Source of the DNA: Aegilops tauschii subsp. strangulata
Taxonomy: Eukaryota > Streptophyta > Magnoliopsida > Poales > Poaceae
Length of the DNA stretch: 64,000 bases
Assembly (NCBI RefSeq): GCF_002575655.3
Contig: NC_053039.3
Location: forward strand, 240,166,622 to 240,230,621
Reading direction: 5' to 3'
In this document: piece after piece, positions 43,511 to 55,829 of the stretch
Layout: every line of letters begins with the position of its first letter
Position numbering within the stretch: position 1 is the stretch's first letter
Made by a program: the position numbers and the translations under genes
The notes under the pieces: generated by a model
What the model was told of the DNA's origin: nothing
Databases searched by the model: none
Seen by the model: only the letters and a program-made list of their open reading frames with translations

Positions 43511-46500
43511 GATGGTCTTGGAGACATTCGCTTCAAACAACAAGCGCAAAAGGGCACTTCGCGACCTCGCCGAAGTCTGCCAAATCGCTGCAATAAACCC
43601 TTGGAACGACACGGCTATAACATGTAATGCCGGTGACGAACCGAGGTACAGGACAGTCCGAGTGCTAGCCGCATTAGTCCTCAGCCCCATCGTGGACGGG
43701 TTTCGACTTACTAAGGTCCTCATGGACGGCGGCAGCGGACTAAACCTCATTTATGAGGACACACTCCACAAAATGGAAATAGACAGGAGCCGCATCAAGC
43801 AAAGTAGCACAACCTTCCGAGGAATCATTCCCAGTCGGGAGGCGCGGTGCGCGGGCAAAATCACACTTGATGTGGTATTCAGCACGCCAAAGAATTACCG
43901 AAATCACTTTCCAAGTGGCCCCTTTCAGCAGCGGATACCACGCCCTGTTGGGGCGGGATGCTTTTACACGCTTCCAAGCTATACTTCATTATGGGTATAT
44001 GAAGCTCAAAATGCCCGGACCAAACGGAATAATCACTCTCGTCAGTGACCTGGACATAGCACTCTGCGCTGAAAACAAAACCGCATCCCTGGCCCTTGAG
44101 GCGCTATCCGAAGCCCTTGCGGCTGAAGAATTAACCGCACTGCGCTCCACGATGGACAGGGACGATGTGATCCTCGACAAACGCCCCAAATCCACCTCCT
44201 TCAAACCAGCAGAAGAAATAGTCAAATTCCAGGTCCACCCAACGGACCCCAAAAAGAAATCTATCGGAGCGCAACTGAACCCAACAGTTGACGCCGCACT
44301 ACAAGAATTCCTGCGCGAAAACAGGGACATATTTGCGTGGCACCCTTCCGATATGCCAGGGATCCCACGCAAGCTGGCCGAACATAGCCTCAATATATTA
44401 AAGGGATTTAAACCGGTCAAGAAAACACTGCGGCGCTTTTCCGAACCCAAGCGACAAGCCATGGGGGAGGAGCTGGCCAAGCTTATCGAGGCCGGATTCA
44501 TCAGAGAAATCAAACATCCGGACTGGCTGGCAAACCTGGTGATGGTACCAAAGAAGGACAAATCCTGGCGCCTGTGTGTCGATTTCAAAGACCTCAACAA
44601 GGCCTGCCCTAAGGATCCCTTCCCCCTCACCCGCATTGATCAAATCATTGACGCCATCGCAGGACACGACTCACTGTGTTTCCTCGATGCATATTCCGGA
44701 TACCATCAAATCAAAATGAAGGAGTCCGATCAAGCTGCAACAGCATTTATTACCCCATATGGGCCATTCTGCTTCAACACCATGCCCTTCGGGCTCAAGA
44801 ACGCCGGCGCCACATACCAACGCATGATTCAAACATGCCTGGAGAAGCAGATCGGCAAGACAGTAGAAGCTTACGTCGATGACGTCGTCATCAAAACTAG
44901 GCACGTCGAAACACTAATAGACGACTTACGTCTTACATTCGACAACCTTCGTGCGTATGACATTAAACTAAACCCGGAAAAGTGTGTCTTCGGCGTCCCC
45001 GCTAGAAAACTGTTGTGCTTCATCGTTTCCAATAGAGGAATATAAGCAAATCCAGCTACAATCCGAGCTCTGTCACAGTTGGCTACGCCAACAGACCTCA
45101 AACAAGTCCAAAAACTAGCTGGTTGCATGGCAGCGTTAAGTCGCTTTATCTCCAGATTAGGAGAAAGGGCACTACCACTCTATCACCTCTTACGATGCAC
45201 CGATAACTTCAAATGGACAGACGCGGCGACTGCCGGACTGGAGGAAATAAAGGCCCTCCTATCTAGCAACCCAATCCTGGCCGTACCAAACGCTGGTGAA
45301 CCCGTCTTGCTATACATATCGGCAACACATCAGGTGGTGAGCCCCGTGCTCGTCGTCGGACGAGAACAGGACGGACACAAATTCCCACTTCAAAAACCGG
45401 TATACTACGTATCTACTATCCTCACACCATGCAAATCCCAGTACCCCCATTACCAAAATATAGCATACGCGGTCTTCATGGCATCCCGAAAGCTACGACA
45501 CTACTTCCAGGAGTGTTCAATCACGGTGGCTTCTGAAGTCCCACTCAATGACATAATAAACAACTGCGATGCCATGGGACCGATTGCCAAATGGGACATC
45601 GAGCTACTTCCATTTGACATAACATACAAGCCACGTTGAGCCATCAAATCCAAGTGCTGGCTGACTTCGTCGTCGAATGGACAGAGGTCGAACTCCATAA
45701 AGAGTACGGTGCATATTCCAATTGGGTTATGTATTTTGACAGCTCCAAAATGCTGGCGGGGCTAGGAGCGGGAGTCGTGTTAACATCCCCCACTGGAGAT
45801 GTCGTCCAGTATGTACTCCAAATACTATACACAGACCCCAACAACGCAGCCGAATACGAGGCCCTATTGCATAGTCTTCGGATGGCTGTATCCATGGGCA
45901 TACAACGCCTAGAGGTGCGCGGGGATTCAAACCTCGCAATATCTCAAATAAACGGAGACTTTGATGCCAAAGATCCAAAGATGGAAGCCTATCGTAATGC
46001 CGTCTTAAAAATGTCGGCTCGGTTCGAGGGGCTCGAATTTCATCACGTCGCCCGAGAAAGTAATCTGGCAGCGGACGTCCTTGCTCGCATTGGCGCCAAG
46101 CGCGACCCCGTCCCACCCAACATCTTCCTGGAAAAGCTTTTCAATCCATTTGTGGTGTCGCAAGGGGAGGGCAGCAACAACAGTCAGGATTTGAATACAA
46201 CCCCAAATCCCCAACACACCGATAGCATCGGGGGCTCAGCCACCGAAATAACACCATCGGCCCATCTCATTATGGCAGTCATTGCCCCATGGACCGAACC
46301 CTTCTTGGCCTACATTAATAGGAAGGAGCTTCCCGAAGACCAGAATGAGGCTCGCCGCATTATCCGGCGTTCGAAGGCCTACAAGGTTCACGACAGAGAG
46401 CTCTACAAGAAAAGTACTACCGGAGTACTTCAAAGATGTATCTCCGAGGAAGAGGGGCGGCAGCTTTTAGCGGAAATTCACGCTGGTCTCGGCGGACACC

Positions 46501-47522
46501 ACGCCGCAGCTCGGGCCCTTGTTAGCAAGGCCTTCCGTACTGGGTTTTATTGGGCGACAGCCCGAGCAGACGCGCAGGACCTTGTCCAACGCTGCGTCGG
46601 ATGCCAACTCTTCGCCAACCAAAGCCACATGCCCCCAACTGCCTTACAAACTATCCCCATTACTTGGCCTTTCGCGGTCTGGGGACTGGATATGGTTGGA
46701 CCCCTTAAAGGGGGAAGCCATAAGAAAAAATATATGCTGGTCATGGTGGACAAATTCACTAAGTGGAGAGAGGCTAAACCGCTCAAAACGGCTGAGTCTG
46801 GCCCGGTGATAGAATTCATATCCGGTGTTGTCCACCGTTATGGTGTCCCACACAGCATCATCATCGACAACTGCTCTAATTTCACAGCCGACGAGGTGAA
46901 AACCTGGTGTACTAATCTTGGCATTAAACTCGATTACGCCTCCGTCTACCACCGCAAACCAACGGTCAAGTCGAACGAGCCAATGGTCTTATTATGAGCG
47001 GCATCAAGCCCAGACTAGTGCGGTCTTTGAGAGAATCAGACAAGCACTGGGTTGAGGAGCTCGACTCCGTACTCTGGGGGCTGCGGACCACGCCCAACCG
47101 TACTACCAGATACACACCTTTCTTCATGGTGTATGGCGCGGAGGCTGTATTGCCCTGCGATGTTATCCACGACTCACCTCGAGTGCGTATGTACGAAGAG
47201 AGAGAAGTCGAGATTGATCGGCAGGACAACCTAGACGCCCTGGAAGAGGAGCGTGATGTCGCAAAAGCCCGTTCAGCATTTTACCAACAGCAGGCTTGAA
47301 GATATCAAAGCAGAGAAGTACGACCCAAGACCTACAACATTGGCGAACTCGTTCTACGCCTGCCGAAGAAGAAAAAGGACAAACTCAAGACCAAATAGGA
47401 GGTTCCCTTCATAATTGACGAAGTTCTCACCGGAGGGGCGTACCATCTTCGTGATGCATCAGACAATCGCCTCGAGCCGAACCCCTGGAACGCGGCCAGA
47501 CTCCGAAGATTCTATGCCTAGC
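43509..47522 (+). pseudogene. pol of element C: protease, reverse transcriptase, RNase H, integrase
   Basis: Protease: VLMDGGSGLNLIYEDTLHKM near 43720, frameshift near 43900. Reverse transcriptase: 44400-45045 with FLDAYSGYHQIKMKE and AYVDDVVIKTRHVE, stop at 45043. First RNase H: to 45637, stop at 45637 and frameshift near 45650. Second RNase H: MYFDSSKMLAGLGAG, NNAAEYEALLHSLRMA, VRGDSNLAISQI, NLAADVLARIG. Integrase: GGHHAAARALVSKAF, CVGCQLF, WGLDMVGPLKGG, then IIDNCSNFTA, where GTN is usual. A one-base frameshift near 46951 falls just before the catalytic Glu region. The frame from 46994 continues through the chromatin-side C-terminus to 47522, with stops at 47297 and 47396. Each break would inactivate the protein. 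Confidence 0.85.
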
Positions 47523-48392
47523 GCCGAACTCCTTGTTCGTCTCCTTCTCCCCTGTAGTTTCCACTATTTTTCTCTCTTTTCCTATTACTTTTTTTCTCGC
47601 TTTAAAGCTTTACTGCTAGACCGCACACCCCTGACGCATACATCTTTAAATATGTATGTCCATTATACCTGGGGGCTTCTTGGATAAAAGCTTTTTTTAT
47701 TATTCCTTGAGCATCAAGCTCTTCACATATGAGTTTTTCTATATGTACCTTTTCTTCGCCAATATGTGCATCGATATGACTTAAGTTTTGGCCAAGCTGG
47801 GTTGCCTGGCTCCTGTGCTTATGCCCTACGTTCCCGTTAGTTCGGCTAGGGCATAAAGGGAGCACCTCTGCGATTGTTACTGCCGGGTCATCCGGATGTG
47901 TACCTCAAACTGGGTGAAGCCGAAAGCTAGCGTTCTTAAGGGAATATTCGGTCGGTGAATTAAAGATGTTTTTTGCACTCACTCCATTGTGAACCCCCAG
48001 AAGCTATACACACTGTGATTTTCACATCACAATTCGAACATGTACACTAATGCATGCACACCCAGGGAAAGGAACCCTTAACGGAACTATTTTCTCTGGA
48101 AGATGTTTCTTACAATCTCAATGTAATATAACATAGCTAGCCGGATACAACTTGTCTGTTCAAGCAACTATGACCCCTACGCCTAGTTTCCCTGCATACC
48201 CCGGTCTATTCAGCCGTGCGGGTATTCGGAAACACTTCGCACCTTCGGGTCCGGAGGTTGAAGTGAAAAGGTCTGCCATGACAAATGCTATACAATTCAG
48301 CTAGAGTTACATATATCAAGGAAAGTACATAGTCAGTTGGACTCAAACACTTCCTCCCCCACACCGTCCAAAAGGCGGTCTAGCTTACAATC
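47523..48392 (+). other. Element C spacer after integrase
   Basis: About 870 bp without a supported gene. It opens with a T/C-rich stretch (47530-47610). TGGGGGCTTC at 47672 resembles a polypurine tract. The words around 47800-47940 are shared with element A (1370-1540). Confidence 0.6.
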
Positions 48393-51076
48393 CTATTGGG
48401 AATATTTGGCGGCCACCTCTACTTGGTCATATACTAAACTAAAGGGAATTTCTTCCCCATTCGACCCTAGCGGTCCGACACGGCCCATGTGATTAGGATC
48501 CAACTTGGTATATCGCGTCTTCACCATGGCCAGGCCTCTCGTGCACCCTCTTGGCAGGCCGATATCTTCCATAGTCGGATACGCCACCGCGCTCCTTTGA
48601 ACAGCTCTACAAGCTCCTCCATACTTCCTGGAGGGGAGGCGGATGGCCATAGGACCTTGGCAACACTCCGCATCGCCAGCCGAGCCTGTTCGTGCACTTG
48701 CGACAGCCCTCGCAGCAGATCACTTGATGATCCGAACACCTCCTCTTCAGGACGGCCCGTCAATATACCTGCAATCATAACTATATCAGTTCCATTTATC
48801 TCCGAACTACTTTGAAAATAGTTCAGACACATACTGAATATGCCGCCCCGCGGCTTCTTGTTCTCCTTCATGGAGTCGGCTAGCTGGGATCGCACATCTT
48901 TCAATTCTTCACCCAACATAGTGTTGGAATCCTGTAGCCTGTTTTTCTCCCCTCTGACTCGGGTCAGCACACGCTCACCTGCGGCGTGTAGCCTTTTCGC
49001 CTCTTTTTCTCCCTCTTGGGCGATCTTCAACTTCTCTTCAAGTTGATCGGGCGATCCTATTATGCGATCAGCAACAGTATTAGTACAGTTGGTATACAAT
49101 TATTGTTCCTCGATGGAGGGGAATGTTACCAGAAGACGCCTTCTTGAAGTTTTCCAGTTCGGCGGTAGCAGCATTTAGCTGCGCCCGACACTGCTCTAGC
49201 TCTTGGGCTAGCAGGCCATTCTTCTCTATAAGGACCTGGTTATACAACGATCCTTAAATCAGTTGTACCAACAACTTTCAGTCTCGGGGGCTACCGGCAT
49301 ATGGTTATCCTTTTTGAACAAAGAAAAACTTACCTGCAAATCTGCCAAATGTTGCTTTGTGGCTTTTCTAAGCCCATCTCGAGCAGCTCGGATGTATGCA
49401 TCAGCCGAGCTGAAGGCATTGAATGCCTCTCCCGAGAACTTGGGGTCTCGTAAGACAGCCTTGCAGCGCCGAAGATTCATGGCGCTCTCTACTTCCGAGT
49501 TAGTAACGGACATGTCTTCCGAACCCTCGGCCGAAGGACAGCCCGGCATTGTCCCCATAGCGGCCCCCACCTCTCCGGTGGGATCTAAATCCCGGTTGTT
49601 GGGAGTGCGACCGGTGAACCTTTTTCCTGATACAGGACCAACATAACAATCACGGTTGGGTACGACTGCCAAAGCATACCTTCAAATCCATACCTCTTCG
49701 ACGAAGGACCGGCCTTGTCTTCGCCGACCTTCCTTTTGGAGGCCTTGCTCGGCGCGGGAGCCGCTCTTCTTAGAGTCATCCTCATCGTAGCATGACGTGC
49801 CGAACGCCTCCCCTTTGAAGCATGAGACAGTGCAGTGGGTGAGGCAGTGCGAGGAAACTCTTTCGAGGGGGATTTCTCCTGATTACTTACCTGGGAGGCT
49901 AGAAGAAGACCAGGATAATCAGCGATGATGGCCACTTCTATGCCATCATAGCTCGCCTGGTAAAACACCCTTCCGCGAGTACCACGAATATATCCGGGTC
50001 CTCTTCGAACCCAGGATCAAGCTCACGATTGTGGTTCTCCGGCTGTGGGGCAGGGCTATTAAGCCCCTCGGTTACCTTCCACCAGTGCTGTTTCAAAATA
50101 GACGGATTGGGAATTCATTAAAGATGGCTAAGAGAGCGGAGTGAATAAAAGCAAAGGGGTTAAGACTTACCCAGCTGGGAGGGTTGTACATGGAGTACCC
50201 GTCTCTGCGATTAATGCAGAGACATTCTTCTTGCTCCCCTTTAAACAGCTCGGCCAGTATCTTGGCTAGAGCGGCGGGTGTGTCCGGACCTTTCCGACCA
50301 CAACGGGAGGCATCATCCTCTGTATTGAAGTGTCTGAACCCCTCGCACTATGGAGGTCGCCATTACCTCTACTATTGTAAAACCAGACTGGGCAAGCATC
50401 CTTATCTTGCCCACGAGCTGACGAACCTCCGCACTGTCCTCGTCTTCAAGACTTCGGGGACGCCATCTGTGACGTTTCTTCAACGGAACGCTTGCAAATT
50501 CTAGGAGACCCTTGCGAACTGGGTCGGGAAGAGCGACGTCTTCTATATAGAACCATTCGGAAGGCCATTCTTCAGATGCCTTCCTTGGTGTGCTGGACAG
50601 GTATCCGGTATCGGCGACGCGCCATACTTTGGCTCCGCCCACTTCAAATTTTGACCCCTGGTGGTTGCGCGGGACAAGACAGAACAACTTTCTCCACAGT
50701 TTGAAATGGGCCCCAATGCCCAGGAACAGTTCGCACAAAGCAACATAGCCCGCTATATGCAGAATGGAGGCGGGAGTAAAGTTATGCAGCTGAAGGCCAT
50801 AGTATTCCAGAAGCCCCCGGAGGAACGGATGGATTGGAAACCCAATGCCCCTTAGCACATAAGGGACGAAAGAAACTCGCTCCCTCCCGGATGGATTGGG
50901 AAAATCATCCGCCTGGGTCTCACCGTTAAGGGAAGCTTGCCCTGCTCGAACAGGGACCAGATCTGCAGGGGGTGGAATCCCTGCGTTTGCAGCTTCTCTA
51001 ATTGGCTGTGGGCCACTGAGCACCTCTCCCACTCGCCTCTCTCTGAGTCGAAGGAGGAACTGGGAATGCTAGCCAT
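48393..51076 (-). pseudogene. Antisense multi-exon gene of element C: gypsy-type-transposon domain plus coiled coil
   Basis: Minus strand, Met at 51076 (MASIPSSSFDSERGEW). A frameshift near 50985 leads to the 51032-50313 frame with the N-terminal domain (FVPYVLRGIGFPIHPFLRGLLEYYGL, ASILHIAGYVALCELFLGIGAHFKLW, WPSEWFYIEDV). A second frameshift lies near 50335. A phase-0 intron at 50088-50170 has GTAAGT and CAG ends. Next exons: acidic (50087 to about 49985), then 49968-49890 (VFYQASYDGIEVAIIADYPG), a basic stretch (49875-49700), 49640-49334 (helical) and a coiled-coil exon near 49099-48870. The C-terminal exon (about 48770-48393) contains MRSVAKVLWPSASPPGSMEELV. Same architecture as in A and B. 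Confidence 0.7.
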
Positions 51077-51151
51077 GTTGGAATAGCTTCTCCTAGTAGT
51101 CTTTGGGGATTTTTCTCCGCGAGATATTGAATGGATCTAAGATCCGATCTC

Positions 51152-51159
51152 TTTAAATA
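51152..51159 (-). promoter_or_regulatory. TATA-like box of the antisense gene in C
   Basis: TATTTAAA on the minus strand, about 80 bp upstream of the Met at 51076. It corresponds in place to the boxes before the antisense genes of A and B. Confidence 0.45.
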
Positions 51160-51375
51160 GGCGCTCTTCCTGGCCTGAACGGGGTGTTATTTGCAAAAAT
51201 ACCCTGACCCCCCGCATTCGCTCGACACGTGGAAGACGAGGTTATTAACGCGCAGAAGCCGAGGGGAGACATTGAATCTACGACCGAATACAATACTTGG
51301 AAATCATTAAAGGAGGAACCCGCCTTGCAATGTCGAGGACAATTTGTGTGCCGAACACCTCGCTATTGAAGACTG

Positions 51376-51388
51376 GTTCGGGGGCTAC
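51376..51388 (+). other. Polypurine tract of element C
   Basis: GTTCGGGGGCTAC abuts the LTR start TGAGGGATTCC. The region 51160-51375 before it has no gene. Confidence 0.8.
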
Positions 51389-51866
51389 TGAGGGATTCCT
51401 GGACTAAGGGGTCCTCGGGCATCCGTCCTATCATCAATGGGCTGGACTGGTGGGCTGTGAAGACATGAAGGCCGACGACTGTACCCGTGTCCGGATTGGA
51501 CTCTCCTTGGTGTGGAAGGCAAGCTTGGCAACCAACTATGAAGATTCCTTCTTATGTAACCGACTCTATGTAACCCTAGATCCCCCCAGTGTCTATATAA
51601 ACCGGAGGGTGTAGTCCGGAAAGGATATACTCATTACCATAGTCATACAGGCTAGGCTTCTAGGGTTTAGCCATTATGATCTCGTGGTAGATCAACTCTT
51701 GTAATACTCATATTCATCAAGATCAATCAAGCAGGAAGTAGGGTATTACCTCCATAGAGAGGGCCCGAACCTGGGTAAACATCGTGTCCCTCGTCTCCTG
51801 TAACCATCGACCTTAGACGCACAGTTCGGACCCCCTACCCGAGATCCGCCGGTTTTGACACCGACA
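51389..51866 (+). repeat. 3' LTR of element C (Fatima-like)
   Basis: 478 bp, TGAGGGATTCCTGG to ACACCGACA. TATATAAA is at 51594-51601. Clearly the same family as 5488-5958, though diverged in the first 120 bp. Confidence 0.88.
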
Positions 51867-52575
51867 AAGGGTACCTCGCGAGGTTCCCATGAAGTAAGCC
51901 ATTGCGACCGTGGCCTGGCGGGCACCAGGCGGGCGCCAGCGCATGCAGTGTCCCAGTTTCCTCTTTGGTGCTAAAGAGGCAAGCGCAAGCGAGGAGTCCC
52001 GAGGCATCAGGCAAAGGTTTCCATACCAGTGCTACAAGACCAAGACCAGCAGGACGGCAGGACAGAGGTCACCGTGGAGCCCAAGACGGCGTCACCACCA
52101 GAGCCTTTGGCAGGCGAAGACCACCTTTAGTCAGGATAACTTGTACTAGTTGTCTCCCTTCGAATTTGGCCGTTGTTGGATCCCTTCCCGCTCAATATTT
52201 GGGGAGAGGACCAGGGCCTCGAAAAATAGGACTAGCCACCACTATAGGAGGCATCTGATCTCATCTGGGATCGGAGCCATTCCATCCATAGCCACACACA
52301 AGTTCAACAAGTACAAGAGCACCTCTCCTCAGGAGGTTGTTCTTCCCTTGTAACTGTTCATCCTCAGCCCAAGAGGCAATCCACCTCATCACACTTGAGT
52401 AGGGTATTACACCACATCGGCGGCCCAAACCAGTATAAACTCTTGTGTCTCTTATTCTTTGGGTTCGTCGAGCTAGGCCTTGCGATCGTTGCGAGAGCGA
52501 TCTAGGGAGAGAGAGATCTTCGTGCGCACCCCAGTGTTCGAACCTCAAGGGTTTGCCGGAACCCGAAATCTGACA
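51867..52575 (+). repeat. 5' LTR of element E (5'-truncated)
   Basis: It begins directly after C's LTR with AAAGGGTACCTCGCG and ends GAAATCTGACA before the primer site. No TG start is visible, so the first part is missing or lies left of C. Minus-strand frames here are shadows. Confidence 0.7.
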
Positions 52576-52577
52576 TT

Positions 52578-52595
52578 TGGCGTGCCAGGTAGGGG
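52578..52595 (+). other. Primer-binding site of element E
   Basis: TGGCGTGCCAGGTAGGGG, two bases inside the LTR end. It is close to the TGGCGCGCCAGGTAGGGG form I associate with such elements, with one C to T change. Confidence 0.75.
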
Positions 52596-52647
52596 TGCGC
52601 GGAAGCTTTCCTTCCGCCGATCTGTGTCCCATCGCTTCGTCGCATCC

Positions 52648-53895
52648 ATGGCGGACGCACGTCAAGCCCGCACTAGCGCCGGGCCGCCCTTGCCCCCCGC
52701 GTCGCTGAGACAGCTCCTGTCGGCGGGCCTCCCCGTCATTCCCCGTCGCCCGCCGCCAACGCCGCCACCAGTCCGGTGGGAAACGAGCAGCAAGCGTCCA
52801 CGCTGCACCCCTCGGTGCGGCGGGACGGCCGCACCGCCACCCCGTCGCTGACTCCGGCCAGCTCATCGTCTCATGCTCGTCACGCTCCCACAGGCGCGCA
52901 GGCCGCGTTGCTCATGGCGCGCGAGCTCCTGCACTACCGCCCGGTCAACGACCTCTACGAGGACTGGTTGGACAACATCGCCGAGCTCGTCAACGCCACA
53001 GGAGGCTCCCCGTGCCATCCCTCTCTCTACCTCGCCCACCGCCAGCTGCGGGCGACGTGGCTCACGAGGCGCCTCCACCACCTCTGCACCAAGACGGTGC
53101 TTTGGCGCCAAGGCACGCGGCCCCCCGGCGCGACCCACCGCGTCGGGCGCCTGCGCGAGAAGAAGGAAGCTGCGGAGAAGTTCCCCGGCCGCAAGAGAAT
53201 GCTCCCGCGCTCCCAGCGCCACCGCGACAAGACCGTCTGCCGCCTGCGGCGGCGGTGCGCGGGCACCAAGGGCAAGCTCCGCATCAGCAAAGGGCCTCGG
53301 TGGCCACCGCAGGCGGCCGCGGCTTCACTCCTGAGCTGCGTAGCGTCGCCTGGCCAGGCAAGTTCAAGCCAGACCTGCCTCCTCGCTACGACAGCACCCC
53401 CGACCCTGCGGAGTTCCTGCAGCTCTACGAGCTGAGCATCCAGGCGGCCAACAGCGACGAAAAAGTCATGGCGAACTGGTTCCCCATGGCTATCAAGGAT
53501 GGTGCTCGCTCGTGGCTCCTGAACCTGCCCCCGGGCTCGATCTCCTCCTGGGACGAGATGCGCGACCGCTTCGTCGCCAACTTCCAGGGCACTCGCGACC
53601 GCCCTCCGGCCGCGGGTGACCTATGCCGCATCGAGCAGCAGCCAGGAGAGACTCTGCAGAAGTACATCCAGCGCTTCAACAGCGTTCGCCTCAAGATCCC
53701 CAAGGTGATGGATGAGGCCATCATTTCGGCGTTTTCTAATGGCGTCCGTGACGTCAAGATGAAGGAGGAGCTCGCCATACATGAGGAGCTATGCACGACT
53801 TTGGAGATGTTCAACCTGGCGACCAAATGCGCAAGAGCTGAGGAGGGGCGCCTTTCCCTCCTCGAGCTCCCAGCTGCCGACCCGGAGGAAAAGAA
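52648..53895 (+). pseudogene. gag of element E, N-terminal and core part
   Basis: Met 52648 opens MADARQARTSAGPPLPPASL. Frame changes near 52790 and 53310 lead through ALLMARELLHYRPVNDLYEDWLDNI to the core frame, which is clean from about 53310 to 53895. That frame has FTPELRSVAWPGKFKPDLPPRYDS, WFPMAIKDGARSWLLNLPPGSISSW, RFVANFQGTRDRP and MKEELAIHEELCTTLEMFNLATKCA, the retrotransposon gag domain. It is split at 53895 by element F and resumes at 62608 with the Lys-rich tail. Confidence 0.8.
53891..53895. other. Target site duplication of element F, left copy
   Basis: AAGAA, repeated at 62603-62607 immediately after the other end of F. Confidence 0.9.
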
Positions 53896-55683
53896 TGTTG
53901 GGGAACGTAGCAGAAATTCAAAATTTTCTACGCATCACCAAGATCAATCTATGGAGTAATCTAGCAACGAGGGGAAGGGGAGTGCATCTACATACCCTTG
54001 TAGATCGCGATGCGGAAGCGTTGCAAGAACGCGGATGAGGGAGTCATACTCGTAGCGATTCAGATCGCGGTTGATTCCGATCTAAGCACCGAAGAACGGT
54101 GCCTCCGCGTTCAACACACGTGCAGCCCGGTGACGTCTCCCATGCCTTGATCCAGCAAGGAGAGAGGGAGAGGTTGGGGAAGACTCCATCCAGCAGCAGC
54201 ACGACGGCGTGGTGGTGGTGGAGGAGCGTGGCAATCCCGCAGGGCTTCGCCAAGCACTGCGGGAGAGGAGGAGGAGGGAGAGGGGTAGGGCTGCACCGAA
54301 AGAGAGACGTTCTCGTGTGTCTTGGGCAGCCCAAACCTCAACTATATATAGGGGGGGAGGGGGCTGCGCCCCCCTTAGGGTTTCCACCCCCAAGAGGAGG
54401 CGGCCAGCCCTAGATCCCATCAAGGGGGGCGGCCAAGGGGAGGAGAGAGGGGGCGCCCCACTAGATGGGCCCTAAGGCCCATCTGGACCTAGGGTTTGCC
54501 CCCTCCAACTCTCCCATGCGCCTTGGGCCTTGGTGGGGGGGCGCACCAGCCCACCTGGGGCTGGTCCCCTCCCACACTTGGCCCACGCAGCCTTCTGGGG
54601 CTGGTGGCCCCACTTGGTGGACCCCCGGGACCCTCCCGGTGGTCCCGGTACATTACCGATTTCACCCGAAACTTTTCCGGTGACCAAAACAGGACTTCCC
54701 ATATATAAATCTTTACCTCCGGACCATTCCGGAACTCATCGTGATGTCCGGGATCTCATCCGGGACTCCGAACAACATTCGGTAACCACGTACATACTTT
54801 CCCTATAACCCTAGCGTCATCGAACCTTAAGCGTGTAGACCCTACGGGTTCGGGAACCATGCAGACATGACCGAGACGTTCTCCGGTCAATAACCAACAG
54901 CGGGATCTGGATACCCATGTTGGCTCCCACATGTTCCACGATGATCTCATCGGATGAACCACGATGTCGGGGATTCAATCAATCCCGTATAAAATTCCCT
55001 TTGTCCGTCGGTATGTTACTTGCCCGAGATTCGATCGTCGGTATCCCTATACCTTGTTCAATCTCGTTACCGGCAAGTCTCTTTACTCGTTCCGTAACTC
55101 ACATCATCCCGTGATCAACTCCTTGGTCTCATTGTGCACATTATGATGATGTCCTACCGAGTGGGCCCAGAGATACCTCTCCGTTTACACGGAGTGACAA
55201 ATCCCAGTCTCGATTCGTGCCAACCCAACAGACACTTTCGGAGATACCTGTAGTGCACCTTTATAGCCACCCAGTTACGTTGTGACGTTTGGTACACCCA
55301 AAGCATTCCTACGGCATCCGGGAGTTGCACAATCTCATGGTCTAAGGAAAATGATACTTGACATTAGAAAAAGCTCTGAGCAAACGAAGTACACGATCTT
55401 GTGCTAGGCTTAGGATGGGTCTTGTCCATCACATCATTCTCCTAATGATGTGATCCCGTTATCAACGACATCCAATGTCCATGGTCAGGAAACCGTAACC
55501 ATCTATTAATCAACGAGCTAGTCAACTAGAGGCTTACTAGGGACATGGTGTTGTCTATGTATCCACACATGTATATGAGTTTCCTATCAATACAATTCTA
55601 GCATGGATAATAAACGATTTATCATGAACAAGGGAATATAATAATAACCTATTTATTATTGCCTCTAGGGCATATTTCCAACA
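53896..55683 (-). repeat. 3' LTR of element F (left copy)
   Basis: 1788 bp. On + it runs TGTTGGGGAACGTAGC to CATATTTCCAACA. TATATATA is at 54343-54350 (palindromic). Long open frames in its GC-rich part (54044-54808) are LTR shadows. Confidence 0.92.
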
Positions 55684-55696
55684 GTCTCCCACTTGC
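55684..55696 (-). other. Polypurine tract of element F
   Basis: GCAAGTGGGAGAC on the minus strand next to the 3' LTR, identical to that of element G. Confidence 0.8.
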
Positions 55697-55708
55697 ACTA
55701 GAGTCAAT

Positions 55709-55826
55709 AATCTAGTTCACATCACCATGTGATTAACACTCACAGGTCACATCACCATGTGACCAACATCCAAAGAGTTTACTAGAATCATCAATCTAGT
55801 TCACATCACTATGTGATTAACACTCA
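55709..55826. repeat. Short repeated block next to the polypurine tract of F
   Basis: TCACATCACCATGTGA-type words occur three times (near 55718, 55747 and 55802), two followed by TTAACACTCA. Each word is itself an inverted repeat (TCACAT...ATGTGA). Confidence 0.6.
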
Positions 55827-55829
55827 ATG

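Larger units (their letters stand above)
42677..51866 (+). mobile_element. Element C: Fatima-like Gypsy retrotransposon with pol, 5'-truncated
   Basis: Starts inside gag next to the truncated end of D; no 5' LTR or primer site is present. Gag remnants, protease, reverse transcriptase, RNase H and integrase follow, then an antisense gene, polypurine tract and 3' LTR. Shares LTR, spacer and protease with element A, and represents the pol-bearing form of that family. It ends at 51866 against a partial LTR of element E. Confidence 0.87.

Noticed and set aside
52261..53290. Arg/Ala/Pro-rich frames on both strands in a GC-rich stretch
   Set aside because: Shadows of the LTR and gag of element E. 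The real gag frame shows the retrotransposon gag core.
54044..54808. Overlapping GC-rich open frames on both strands
   Set aside because: They lie entirely in the LTR of F, recur identically at 60837-61727, and have biased composition without any motif.
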